63,647 bases of DNA from Psychrobacter piscatorii (GTDB lineage Bacteria; Pseudomonadota; Gammaproteobacteria; Pseudomonadales; Moraxellaceae), in contig NZ_CAJHAR010000020.1 of assembly GCF_904846415.1 (NCBI RefSeq), positions 1 to 63,647 of the forward strand. Direction: 5' to 3'. Both the position numbers and the translations under genes were made by a program. The notes beneath the pieces are model-generated. The model searched no databases. It was given only the letters and a program-made list of their open reading frames with translations, and was not told the origin of the DNA. Below are positions 9,270 through 17,894 of the stretch, in pieces (within the stretch, counting starts at the first letter, position 1; each line of letters begins with the position of its first letter).

Positions 9270-9608
9270 ATGACTTACTCAATAGACTATCGTAAACAAG
9301 TACTGTCTAGCATCGATAATGGTCTGACTGTTAGAGAAGCTGCTGCTTTTTACGAGCTTAGCACCAGTACCATACATAGCTGGAGACAGACTTTAGAGCC
9401 TAAGAAAGGTCGAGATAAAGCGCCGACTAGAATACCTGATGACGTTTTGCTGAACGATGTCAAAGAGTATCCTGATGACTATCAGTATGAACGTGCCCGA
9501 CGATTAAACTGTAGCAAAACAGGCATTCATCATGCCTTAAAACGATTAAATATCAGTCAAAAAAAAGACACTAGAACATCCAAAAGCCTGTCCGATAAAA
9601 AGAGCTAA
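9270..9608 (+). CDS. IS630 transposase, first frame (DNA-binding part)
   Basis: A 112-residue frame starting MTYSIDYRKQVLSSIDNG with a helix-turn-helix (GLTVREAAAFYELSTSTIHSW) followed by a second, winged-helix-like segment, the usual N-terminal end-binding domain of IS630 transposases. The last dozen residues after the A8 tract at 9559-9566 are off-frame; the family continues in the neighbouring frame (KKTLEHPKA). The full transposase is presumably made by slippage at the A8 run. No other gene of the IS is present. Confidence 0.85.
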   Translation: MTYSIDYRKQVLSSIDNGLTVREAAAFYELSTSTIHSWRQTLEPKKGRDKAPTRIPDDVLLNDVKEYPDDYQYERARRLNCSKTGIHHALKRLNISQKKDTRTSKSLSDKKS

Positions 9609-10107
9609 TTACCTCAATCATTTGAATGATTATATGACTCAAGGCTATCCTATTGTTTATATGGATGAAAGTGGCTTTGAGGCTGAGACTATAAGACCTT
9701 ATGGCTATGCACCGATAGGTAAACCTTGTATCGATCGCTATAATTGGCAAGGTAAAAAACGTACCAACGTCATTGGTGCCCTGTACGGAAAAGCATTATT
9801 TGCACTTGATTACTTCGAGAAAAATATCAATGGAGATATATTCTATAACTGGTGCAAGCACTCGCTAATACCTAGTCTTGAGACCAAATGCGTGATTGTG
9901 ATGGATAATGCAAGCTTTCATAAACGAGTACGACGACTGCTTAATAGGCATGGCCATCGCCTTTTATTTCTACCGCCCTATAGTCCTGATCTAAATCCCA
10001 TCGAGAAAAAATGGGCACAAGCAAAGTTTCTACGCCAAGGATGGATGGAGAATAATTTACCTAAACTTTTTCATGATATGGGCTGTATCGATTTTATATT
10101 AAACTGA
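9568..10107 (+). CDS. IS630 transposase, second frame (DDE catalytic part)
   Basis: Read from just after the A8 tract, this frame gives about 179 residues with the complete DDE triad: Asp in YMDESGF, Asp in VIVMDNASFHK, and Glu in SPDLNPIEKKW. This is the IS630/DDE_3 catalytic core that cuts and joins DNA at TA dinucleotides. There is no good start codon of its own, which supports expression as a frameshift fusion with the 9270 frame; a TTG occurs at 9622. The stop lies inside the right inverted repeat. The element therefore looks potentially active. Confidence 0.85.
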   Translation, partial: TLEHPKACPIKRANYLNHLNDYMTQGYPIVYMDESGFEAETIRPYGYAPIGKPCIDRYNWQGKKRTNVIGALYGKALFALDYFEKNINGDIFYNWCKHSLIPSLETKCVIVMDNASFHKRVRRLLNRHGHRLLFLPPYSPDLNPIEKKWAQAKFLRQGWMENNLPKLFHDMGCIDFILN

Positions 10108-10112
10108 CTATA
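10084..10112 (-). repeat. IS630 right terminal inverted repeat (with TA)
   Basis: Read on the minus strand it begins TATAGTCAGTTT and ends CGATACA, the partner of the left end at 9207-9235. Confidence 0.85.
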
Positions 10113-11035
10113 GTGAGAATGCAACCTCTCTCCTAGAGTTAAGTAGAGATAATATTAAAGATGGAGAAAAAGTAGTCAGCATACTTCAAAATACTTTTTT
10201 AAAATTCTTGGAAGAAGTATCTGAGGGTACGTTCGATGCCTTACCTATGCTAGATAATAGTAAAGTTAAGCTCTCATTGTTAACTAAATTACTCGAAAAT
10301 AAAATTCTAAATTATGCTGATGATCAGGAATGGAAAAGCTTTAAAATTCATGATGACTTTACGATAAAAGATATTTTAGATAAAGATAGGTTTACATCAT
10401 ATTCTGGTTTTTCGATAGTTCTGAAGGAGACTGAGGGTAATGAATTTTTAGATCAATCACAAATCATAAATAGTCCTCTACTTAGCCGATTAGTTAAGAA
10501 TTATAGGTTTAGAACTATATTGTCGGAATACAGCTTTAAAACATATGTATATTCTAATTCGCAAAAATCAGGATCCCATCAAGGTCAATACTTATTCTCG
10601 AAAACACCTATCAATAACAATCTCTTCAAAGAAATAGATACTCCACATCATCTTAATCTCATAACGTTAAGCAGTTTGCTACGTTTTGATGAAGAAAGTT
10701 ACAGTATTAAACTTGCTCTTGAAGACATTGACTACTCGTTTTTTCCAATGAAAAACATTAAGGCTTTCGAAGAGATTTTTATAGAAGTTGATGAAATAAA
10801 GTATTTTATATTTCCGTTTATTAGAGTTAGAAAGTCAATTATTGAAGTAAAGACAGATGAAATTTTCAATTTATACAAAAGCTACTTAAATACTACTATT
10901 ACCTATGAGAGATTTGAAGCTCTTTATTCAGAACTTAAATCATACGTAATTGGTAGAGCTAAAGATTCTTATCCAACATGGTGTCAAGCATTTAAAAGAG
11001 GTATAGAATTTAAAGCTATAGAATTGAAATTTTAA
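10113..11035 (+). pseudogene. HD-domain / Hsp90-like ATPase protein, 3' part after IS630
   Basis: This is the continuation of the gene starting at 7102. Joining base 9208 to base 10113 makes codon AGT (Ser703), and the frame then stays open for 306 codons to the stop at 11035. The joined protein reads DIYSENATSLLELS across the junction. The C-terminal 300 residues show no motif I can name; they are rich in Ile, Lys and Asn and predicted alpha/beta. In other Hsp90-fold proteins this part would be the middle/C-terminal client or partner region. A TTG at 10208 could start a separate 275-residue product, but the better reading is a disrupted single gene. Confidence 0.82.
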
Positions 11036-11091
11036 CCCGAGCAAAAGTATTATAGTTAACTCGGGGTGCAGTTTAGCCCTGATTGCAGCGG

Positions 11092-11198
11092 ATATACTTG
11101 GTTGGCCACTGGGCTGCGGAGGCTTGGCTAGAGGTGGTTGCTCGAATGTTGGAACGCCTATAGCCTTAGCCACCGCCTCAGTGGACGACCAAGATAGT
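11092..11198. repeat. G+C-rich imperfect inverted repeat downstream of the HD-Hsp90 gene
   Basis: The left arm (about 11093-11134, CTTGGTTGGCCACTGGGC...) and right arm (about 11156-11197, ...CAGTGGACGACCAAGATAG) are imperfectly complementary over about 40 bases around a loop of about 20. The block is clearly richer in G+C than the island before it. The segment 11036-11214 is also open in one frame on each strand, but without a credible start or ribosome site, so I do not call a gene. It could be a structured RNA, a mobile-element remnant or the old chromosomal junction. Confidence 0.5.
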
Positions 11199-11243
11199 AG
11201 CGAAAAGCAGGATTAGCTCCCAATAGAACCAAAACCCAAACAC

Positions 11244-11273
11244 AAAAAAGGTGAGCCGAAGCCCACCTTTTTT
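11244..11273. terminator. bidirectional terminator between the island and purL
   Basis: AAAAAAGGTG...CACCTTTTTT forms a near-perfect stem with A and T runs on both sides, fitting convergent transcription from the island (plus) and purL (minus). Confidence 0.85.
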
Positions 11274-11305
11274 ATGCTTACAACAATACTCTAAAAAGCC
11301 TTAGT

Positions 11306-14300
11306 CTATCTAAACCAAGCGCGAGCGTTACGGAACATACGCATCCACGCGCCATCTTCGTCCCACTCTTCTGGTTTCCAGCTGTGGTTATAGGCTTTTA
11401 GGTTACGCTCAGGATGCGGCATCATGATCGTGACGCGACCGTCGGTGCTACATAGACCCGTGACACCGCCGAGCGAGCCGTTTGGATTGAGCGGATACGT
11501 CTCGGTTGGATGACCTTGGCTATCGACATAACGCATCGCAAGCTGACCGTGGTTTGCCATACCGTCGATCTCGGTATTATTCAGCGTGGCATAGCCTTCA
11601 CCATGCGCCACCGCGATTGGCAAGATACTGTCTTGCATCCCTTTGAACAGGATCGACTTGGTACGCTCAACTTTTACGTTGACAGTACGCGCTTCAAAAC
11701 GCGCTGATTTGTTAGCGATGAAGCGTGGAAAGTTTTCCGCCCCTGGGATGAGGTCTTTTAACTGCGCCATCATCTGACAACCGTTACAGACACCCAAGCT
11801 AAAGGTATCAGGACGGGCGAAGAAGCGGACAAACTGCATGCGTAGCTCGTCATGGAACAAGATAGAGTTCGCCCAGCCAGAGCCTGCGCCGAGTACGTCA
11901 CCATAACTAAAGCCACCACAAGCGACCAGACCGTCGAAGTCACGTAGATTGATGCGACCACTGAGTAGATCGCTCATGTGGACATCGACCGCTTCAAAGC
12001 CCGCTTGGGTAAAGCCTGCTGCCATTTCTGTCTGACCGTTGACGCCTTGCTCACGCAAGATAGCGACTCTTGGTTGGCTATTATTAGCATCAGCACGGCT
12101 GTTTACATAAGGCGCTTCTACTTTTTGATTCAGATCAAAGTTTGGCGCAGCGATCAGGCCTTTATGGCTCGCGTCGCTAATCAAGTCATACTCTTGCTGT
12201 ACGCACGCTGGGTTATCACGCAGGCGTGCGATTTGATAGCTAACCTGCGTCCACGCTTGCTGCAATTCAGTACGGCTAAAGCGTAGAGTATCATCACCCA
12301 TGAGCGTTGGCGTTTGGATTAGCAGGCTGTCTTCTTCCGAGCTTTGACCGACGAGACTGAGCATATCGCTGACGTTAAATTCTTCTGCCAATTGCATGAG
12401 CGCTGCGACGTTCTCTGGCAATACTTGGATGACCGCACCCAGCTCTTCACTGAACAGCTGACCGAGTAAGTTGTCATCATCTAATGACAGCTTGATACCT
12501 TGACGGCTGGTGAACTGCATCTCAGCGATAGTCGCCAGCAGACCGCCATCACCGATATCGTGATAAGCGCTGATGACGCCTTGCGCGTTACCCGCTTGGA
12601 TAAAGTTAAAAAAGTCGATCAAGTCGCTTGGCTGCGCAAGATCTGGGCAGTCGTTACCGAGCTGGCTTAGCGTTTGCGCAAGGATTGAGCCACCTAGACG
12701 CAATTTACCTTTAGACAAGTCAATACGGTAGAACGCGCTGTCGCCATTGATTAGCTCAGGGGTTAGCGTTTTTGCCACGTCAACGACAGGGGCAAACGCA
12801 GTGACGACCAAACTCATTGGCGATACGACTGATTTATCAGCGCCCTCTTCATCACTCCAGTTAGCACGCATCGATAGCGAGTCTTTACCGACTGGGATAG
12901 CGATACCGAGTGCTGGACATAGCTCTTCGCCGATTGCATGTACCGCATCGAAGAGTGCAGCGTCTTCTGCATCATCACCGCATGCTGCCATCCAGTTCGC
13001 CGACATTGTGATGTCTGACAACTGAGCGATACGCGCGCCCGCGATATTGGTAATCGCTTCACCGACGGCCAGACGTGCAGAGGCTTTTGGACTGATAAGC
13101 GCAACAGGCGTACGCTCGCCGACACTCATTGCTTCACCAGTCATTGGCTGACCATCTAACGCCACTAAGCCTGACGCCGTCACCGCGCAATCTGATACAG
13201 GCACTTGATAGCGACCCACATACTGATCACGCACGACCATACCGGTGATAGAGCGGTCACCAATGCTGATCAAGAACGATTTGCTTGCCACAGTTGGGTG
13301 ACGCAATACATCGGTGATTGACTCGGCTAGATTGACATCACAAAGCGCTAATGCTGGCAACGTGCTCTCGGTACGCTCAAAGCTACGCTGCATTTTCGGT
13401 GTACCGCCGAGCAGTACTTGCATCGGCATATCGACTGGTTGCTCAGCCAATAGCTCATCATCAACGATTAGCTGACGGATATCCGTCGCCTCGCCCAAGA
13501 TGGCATATGGGCAGCGCTCACGGGCACAGATGGCATCGAACTGATCTTTGCTCTCTGGACGAATCGCGAGGACATAACGCTCTTGCGCTTCGTTTGACCA
13601 GATGGCCATTGGCGACATGCCAGCTTCTAACGATGGAATCTTACGCAAGTTCAGATGCGCGCCCATTTCATGGTCATTGACCAGCTCTGGCATCGCATTA
13701 GACAGACCACCTGCGCCTACGTCATGTAGTGAGACAATTGGGTTGCCGTCTTTACTGTTATTACTGGCGTCTACATCATCTCCGGCCAGCGCCCAGCAGC
13801 GATCGATGACTTCTTGGCAACGACGCTCCATCTCAGCATTGTCGCGCTGTACTGAAGCAAAATCCAAACCTTCATCAAGCTCGCCACTATCGACCGATGA
13901 GGCTGCGCCGCCGCCCAGACCGATTTGCATCGCAGGCCCACCCAGAACGATGAGCAAATCGCCTTTTTTAATAGCATTTTTTTCAATCAAGTTGCGTTTG
14001 ATATTGCCGTAACCACCTGCCAGCATGATTGGCTTATGATAGCCGCGCATCTCGCTACCGTCTTTTGCCGCAGAGGTATCTAGCTGAAAACTACGGAAAT
14101 AACCGCATAAATTTGGACGACCAAATTCATTTGAGAAGTTGGCGCTACCTAATGGGGCATCAAGCATAATCTCAAGACTGGTTGCCATACGGTCTGGCGT
14201 ACCATAAGCTTGCGTGCTCAGCTGACCTGACTGCTCCCATTTCTCGCTAAGCTCTGGAATATGCAGATGCGACACGTGGAAACCTGCTAGACCGGCTTTT

Positions 14301-15319
14301 GGCTTACCGCCACGACCCGTTGCGCCTTCGTCACGAATCTCACCACCAGAACCAGTCGCTGCACCTGAATACGGGGCAATTGCGGTTGGGTGATTGTGCG
14401 TCTCAACTTTCATCAAGATATCGATGTTTTCTTGATGAAATCCATAAGGATGGATTGAGTTGGCATCCATCGCGTCCGTTGGGATAGGATAAAAACGCAT
14501 ACCATCAGACCCCGCCATCACCGCAGCGTTGTCTTTATACGCTGATAAGATACCTTGTGGGTTCGACTGGTAAGTGTTTTTGATCATTTGGAACAATGAT
14601 TTTGGCTGTGCTTCGCCGTCAACTGTCCACTGAGCATTAAAAATCTTATGACGGCAATGCTCTGAGTTTGCCTGTGCAAACATCATCAGCTCAACGTCCG
14701 TTGGATTGCGTTTCAACTCATTGACATAAGCATTCATCAGATAGTCGATATCTTCACTGGATAACGCAAAGCCGAACTCAGTATTGGCAGACTCTAGCGC
14801 TGAATGGCCTTGTCCGATGACATCGATATGATTCAATAAGGCTGGCGCTTGATCATCAAACAATTTGCTGACATCGCTCAAGTCATACACCAAGCTCTGA
14901 GTCATACGGTCAAACAACAACTGCTCAGCGTCTACTGGTAGTTTTTCGCCTGCGTCACCGTCTGTTTTTTCATCGAGGGTTAACGTATAAACAACCACAC
15001 GCTCAACACGATTGATTTCAATTTCACAGTTATTAAAGATATCGGTCGCTTTACTTGCCCATGGTGAGATGGTACCAAAGCGCGGCGCAACGATCACTTG
15101 TCGTTGATTGTCTTGCGGCGCATCTAGCGTTGTTGATGCGTCAACCGCCAGTAAATCTAGCGCTTTTTTATGCTCATCACCGCTCAATTCGCGTGATAGC
15201 ACATAGACTTGCTGAGTACTTATTTGACTAACATTTAGCTCGGTTTTTTGCTGGAACTGACTGATGAGTTGCTGCGTCTGAAAATCGGTAAGAAACGGTT
15301 GTCCGGCGATGGTCATCAT
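11306..15319 (-). CDS. purL: phosphoribosylformylglycinamidine synthase (FGAM synthase, large type)
   Basis: A 1337-residue single-chain PurL, the proteobacterial large form, converting FGAR, glutamine and ATP into FGAM in de novo purine synthesis. The N-terminal and linker domains lead into the two AIR-synthase-like halves (ETHNHPTAIAPYSGAATGSGG is the ATP/substrate signature region), and the class I glutamine amidotransferase is at the C-terminus with nucleophile Cys1178 in GVCNGCQMM and the partner His in MMPHPERN. The start has two adjacent ATG codons with only a weak ribosome site. It is monocistronic here, bounded by a terminator downstream and a 430-bp gap upstream. Confidence 0.97.
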   Translation of the reverse strand: MMTIAGQPFLTDFQTQQLISQFQQKTELNVSQISTQQVYVLSRELSGDEHKKALDLLAVDASTTLDAPQDNQRQVIVAPRFGTISPWASKATDIFNNCEIEINRVERVVVYTLTLDEKTDGDAGEKLPVDAEQLLFDRMTQSLVYDLSDVSKLFDDQAPALLNHIDVIGQGHSALESANTEFGFALSSEDIDYLMNAYVNELKRNPTDVELMMFAQANSEHCRHKIFNAQWTVDGEAQPKSLFQMIKNTYQSNPQGILSAYKDNAAVMAGSDGMRFYPIPTDAMDANSIHPYGFHQENIDILMKVETHNHPTAIAPYSGAATGSGGEIRDEGATGRGGKPKAGLAGFHVSHLHIPELSEKWEQSGQLSTQAYGTPDRMATSLEIMLDAPLGSANFSNEFGRPNLCGYFRSFQLDTSAAKDGSEMRGYHKPIMLAGGYGNIKRNLIEKNAIKKGDLLIVLGGPAMQIGLGGGAASSVDSGELDEGLDFASVQRDNAEMERRCQEVIDRCWALAGDDVDASNNSKDGNPIVSLHDVGAGGLSNAMPELVNDHEMGAHLNLRKIPSLEAGMSPMAIWSNEAQERYVLAIRPESKDQFDAICARERCPYAILGEATDIRQLIVDDELLAEQPVDMPMQVLLGGTPKMQRSFERTESTLPALALCDVNLAESITDVLRHPTVASKSFLISIGDRSITGMVVRDQYVGRYQVPVSDCAVTASGLVALDGQPMTGEAMSVGERTPVALISPKASARLAVGEAITNIAGARIAQLSDITMSANWMAACGDDAEDAALFDAVHAIGEELCPALGIAIPVGKDSLSMRANWSDEEGADKSVVSPMSLVVTAFAPVVDVAKTLTPELINGDSAFYRIDLSKGKLRLGGSILAQTLSQLGNDCPDLAQPSDLIDFFNFIQAGNAQGVISAYHDIGDGGLLATIAEMQFTSRQGIKLSLDDDNLLGQLFSEELGAVIQVLPENVAALMQLAEEFNVSDMLSLVGQSSEEDSLLIQTPTLMGDDTLRFSRTELQQAWTQVSYQIARLRDNPACVQQEYDLISDASHKGLIAAPNFDLNQKVEAPYVNSRADANNSQPRVAILREQGVNGQTEMAAGFTQAGFEAVDVHMSDLLSGRINLRDFDGLVACGGFSYGDVLGAGSGWANSILFHDELRMQFVRFFARPDTFSLGVCNGCQMMAQLKDLIPGAENFPRFIANKSARFEARTVNVKVERTKSILFKGMQDSILPIAVAHGEGYATLNNTEIDGMANHGQLAMRYVDSQGHPTETYPLNPNGSLGGVTGLCSTDGRVTIMMPHPERNLKAYNHSWKPEEWDEDGAWMRMFRNARAWFR

Positions 15320-15750
15320 AAAGGCATAATCCGTAAGATCAAGGCATCTCTGCCATGCTAAGTAAATGGTCTGGGTATTATAACAAGAAGACCTATAATA
15401 AGCAGGTCTAAACCAAGATAAATTGCCGATAAGTTGTCTTCTGTCAGCATCACATATGTGCTAAATGCCGAGTCTAACTGACTCACTATCTGCTACAGTT
15501 TTGCTTCGATACTTCTTAGACCTAATTGTTTTGATGCTTGATAACACAATTTTTACCTAACCCTCATACTCCTTACAAACACTCACATCGCATTACTGGG
15601 CACCTATATAAATACAAGGGCATAACTCGGTATTCTAGTTCCAGTTGTTAAGGCGATGTTTTTTAAGAGATGAATTACATCTACCCTGAATAAAAATGAT
15701 TACTACAAATAATTAACCACCTAATCACTATAAAGAAAAGGAAATCCTCT
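15320..15750. other. 430-bp divergent intergenic region
   Basis: The region separates the 5' ends of purL and of the first FMN-binding stress protein and must hold both promoters. I see no open reading frame with a ribosome site, RNA fold or clear operator. Confidence 0.4.
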
Positions 15751-16245
15751 ATGAATAAGCAAGAACAAATCGACAAAATCCAAGACGTTATCAAAGATGT
15801 AAAATTTGCAATGTTAAGCACCGTCAATAGTAAAGGTGACGTACATGCTTGGCCAATGACAACCAGCGAAGCGAGTATCGGTGGTAAAGAGATTTGGTTC
15901 ATCGGCGACAAAACATCAGATGTGGTCAAAGACATCCAGAACAATCAAAAAATTGGCTTGTCTTATGCTTCTAAAGATGAAAAAGATTATGTCTCTGTCA
16001 GCGCCAATGCTGAGTTACCAACAGACCAAAACAAATTAGAAGAACTATGGTCACCAGTCTACAATGCATTCTTTGAGCATGGTAAAGAAGATCCAAACGT
16101 ACAGCTAATCAAAGTCGTCCCACATGGCGTTGAGTGCTGGTTAGGTGGTAGCTCTACTATTAATATGTTCAAAATGGCAGCCGCTGCGCTACAAGATGGC
16201 AAAACAGCCGAAGACATCGGCGAGCAGTTTGAAGTATCGCTATAG
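15751..16245 (+). CDS. pyridoxamine 5'-phosphate oxidase-family protein (general stress protein 26-like)
   Basis: A 164-residue split-barrel flavin-binding protein of the general-stress-protein-26 group. The segment KFAMLSTVNSKGDVHAWPM, followed by KEIWFIGDKTS, is the family's FMN phosphate-binding strand pattern, and VQLIKVVPHGVECW is the typical C-terminal dimer strand. Such proteins bind FMN or FAD and are induced by stress, but their reaction is mostly unknown; it is not expected to be the vitamin B6 enzyme PdxH. AAAGGAAA precedes the ATG. A related copy follows at 16607, and a terminator lies between them, so each is probably transcribed alone. Confidence 0.85.
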   Translation: MNKQEQIDKIQDVIKDVKFAMLSTVNSKGDVHAWPMTTSEASIGGKEIWFIGDKTSDVVKDIQNNQKIGLSYASKDEKDYVSVSANAELPTDQNKLEELWSPVYNAFFEHGKEDPNVQLIKVVPHGVECWLGGSSTINMFKMAAAALQDGKTAEDIGEQFEVSL

Positions 16246-16310
16246 TTTAGAAGCAACATATAACTCGATTTGGCTCAGATAAATCTACGGTTAAGTTAAT
16301 GAGTCGCTTA

Positions 16311-16347
16311 AAACGTCAATATACTTCGGTTTATTGGCGTTTTTTAT
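16311..16347 (+). terminator. terminator after first stress protein
   Basis: An AACGTCAATA / TATTGGCGTT stem, with one G-T pair, is followed by six T. The rest of 16246-16606 shows no gene. Confidence 0.75.
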
Positions 16348-16606
16348 TGCCTTATTTTTGGTAAGGCTATTTTTAGACAGTACTTTTTGATTTGTAAATC
16401 ATCTACTGAATAAAATCACGCAGATAATTACAAACTTTCACAGGGTATTACAGACCAGCTGTATCGTTCTATTAGGTGATATCGCTATATTGATAACTGT
16501 TAATAGGCATCATTTAATAGGCATCATTGACCACCTTATTAGTACTCTAGGTCACGCTTACCGAATAATAATTTTTACTCCAAATTTTAAATAGTAAAGG
16601 ATAACT

Positions 16607-17104
16607 ATGATGAGCAAGCAACAACAAATGGACACCATCCAAGAAATGGTAAAAGACATCAAATACACCATGATGACCACTCGTAATGATGAAAACCATC
16701 TACATTCTTGCCCGATGAATACCACTGAAACCAGTATCGGCGCAAAAGAAATTTGGTTTATTGGTCACAGCCCTTGCGAAACCGTGAGCAGTATTGAAAA
16801 GAACCCAGAAGTGAACTTGGCCTACGTCAGTGAAGATGGCAAAAAATATCTCTCTATCGCTGGTACAGCCGAACTGGTTGAAGACGAAGAAAAACTCAAT
16901 GAGCTGTGGTCGCCTATGTACAATGCGTATTTTGAAAAAGGCAAAGAGGACCCACGCGTTCAGCTAATCAAAGTTACCCCACATGGTGCTGAATATTGGG
17001 CGAATGGTAATGCCATCACTAGCGCTGTCAAAATGGCGGCGGCGGCAGTCACTGACACTGCCATTGAAAAAAGCTTGGGTGAGAATTTTTCGATAGAGCT
17101 GTAA
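16607..17104 (+). CDS. pyridoxamine 5'-phosphate oxidase-family protein, paralogue of the preceding gene
   Basis: A 165-residue protein closely similar to the 15751 product along its whole length (roughly half identical by eye), with the same landmarks: KYTMMTTRN, KEIWFIGHSP, ELWSPMYNAYFEKGKEDP and VQLIKVTPHGAEYW. It is a tandem duplicate that has diverged. ATG codons at 16607 and 16610 both lie at workable distance from AAGG; alignment with the paralogue favours 16610. Function is probably FMN-dependent stress response. A bidirectional terminator follows. Confidence 0.85.
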   Translation: MMSKQQQMDTIQEMVKDIKYTMMTTRNDENHLHSCPMNTTETSIGAKEIWFIGHSPCETVSSIEKNPEVNLAYVSEDGKKYLSIAGTAELVEDEEKLNELWSPMYNAYFEKGKEDPRVQLIKVTPHGAEYWANGNAITSAVKMAAAAVTDTAIEKSLGENFSIEL

Positions 17105-17148
17105 TGCTTTAGTCGTTAGAACAGTAAGAACAGTAAAAGTAGACAAAT

Positions 17149-17186
17149 AAAAAACGCCAGTCACTTAATGCGGCTGGCGTTTTTTA
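17149..17186. terminator. bidirectional terminator between stress-protein gene and pgsA
   Basis: AAAAAACGCCAG...CTGGCGTTTTTT forms a strong stem-loop with A and T runs on both sides between convergent genes. Confidence 0.9.
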
Positions 17187-17213
17187 TGCAGGTTATGATT
17201 GTTTGTCTCACTA

Positions 17214-17894
17214 TTAGCCACTTTGCTTTAGGTACGGCCAAGCGGCTTTGAGATAAATCATCATCGACCAAAGCGTCAATATAACAGCGGCGACCATCAG
17301 CGCATAACCGATCGTCTCAAGCGACTCCCAATTTAATAAGAGTACCGTAATGGCCACCATCTGAAACGTCGTTTTTAACTTACCGACATAGGACACGGCG
17401 ACGCTAGTGCTTTTGCCCAGCTCTGCCATCCATTCGCGCAATGCGGATACAGCGATCTCACGTGAGATGATGACGATCGCAGCGATTGCCATGATAATAT
17501 TAGGATGCCATTGCACAAGAACGATCAGGGCGACGGCTACCATTAATTTATCAGCGACAGGATCCAAAAAACGCCCAAACGCTGACATGACATTTAATTT
17601 ACGAGCGAAGTATCCATCAAGCCAATCGGTAATCGCCGCAATGATAAAAACACTGGTTAATAATAAATGGCGCAATAGGCTATCGCTAAACTCACTCATC
17701 CCCACTCGCGCAATGACATTGTCTGAGATTGCAGGCAAGCCTATACCCATGGCAGGCGGCCAGTAAGCAATTGCAACAAACAACGGAATCATCAAGATAC
17801 GAGCAATCGTAAGATTATTGGGCAAGTTAAAAATACTCTTGGTATTTTGCGAACTTGACGGCTCCTGCGTATGCAAATGCGTGCTCTCAGTCAT
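17214..17894 (-). CDS. pgsA: CDP-diacylglycerol-glycerol-3-phosphate 3-phosphatidyltransferase
   Basis: A 226-residue inner-membrane enzyme that makes phosphatidylglycerol phosphate, the committed step to phosphatidylglycerol and cardiolipin. The CDP-alcohol phosphotransferase signature is complete: D-x2-D-G-x2-A-R-x8-G-x3-D-x3-D in DWLDGYFARK...GRFLDPVADK. Four to six hydrophobic helices surround it. An approximately 25-residue polar N-terminal extension precedes the usual FNLPNNLTIARI start of the family. The gene is not next to uvrC here, unlike in E. coli. Confidence 0.95.
   Translation of the reverse strand: MTESTHLHTQEPSSSQNTKSIFNLPNNLTIARILMIPLFVAIAYWPPAMGIGLPAISDNVIARVGMSEFSDSLLRHLLLTSVFIIAAITDWLDGYFARKLNVMSAFGRFLDPVADKLMVAVALIVLVQWHPNIIMAIAAIVIISREIAVSALREWMAELGKSTSVAVSYVGKLKTTFQMVAITVLLLNWESLETIGYALMVAAVILTLWSMMIYLKAAWPYLKQSG

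Larger units (their letters stand above)
9207..10112 (+). mobile_element. IS630-family insertion sequence (complete, with TA target duplication)
   Basis: The element occupies 9209-10110 and is flanked by TA on both sides (9207-9208 and 10111-10112), the target duplication typical of IS630/Tc1-mariner transposons. Its ends are imperfect inverted repeats matching at 22 of 29 positions. It carries one transposase split over two frames. Removing the element with one TA fuses the flanking halves of the HD-Hsp90 gene in frame, so the boundaries are well supported. Confidence 0.93.

Noticed and set aside
10940..11173. Minus-strand frame overlapping the end of the HD-Hsp90 gene
   Set aside because: It starts at GTG within the inverted repeat with no ribosome site and runs antisense into a supported gene; it is a by-product of the repeat.
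12747..14487. Several 60-136-codon frames antisense to purL
   Set aside because: They are shadows of the strongly biased purL reading frame and lack ribosome sites or recognisable products.
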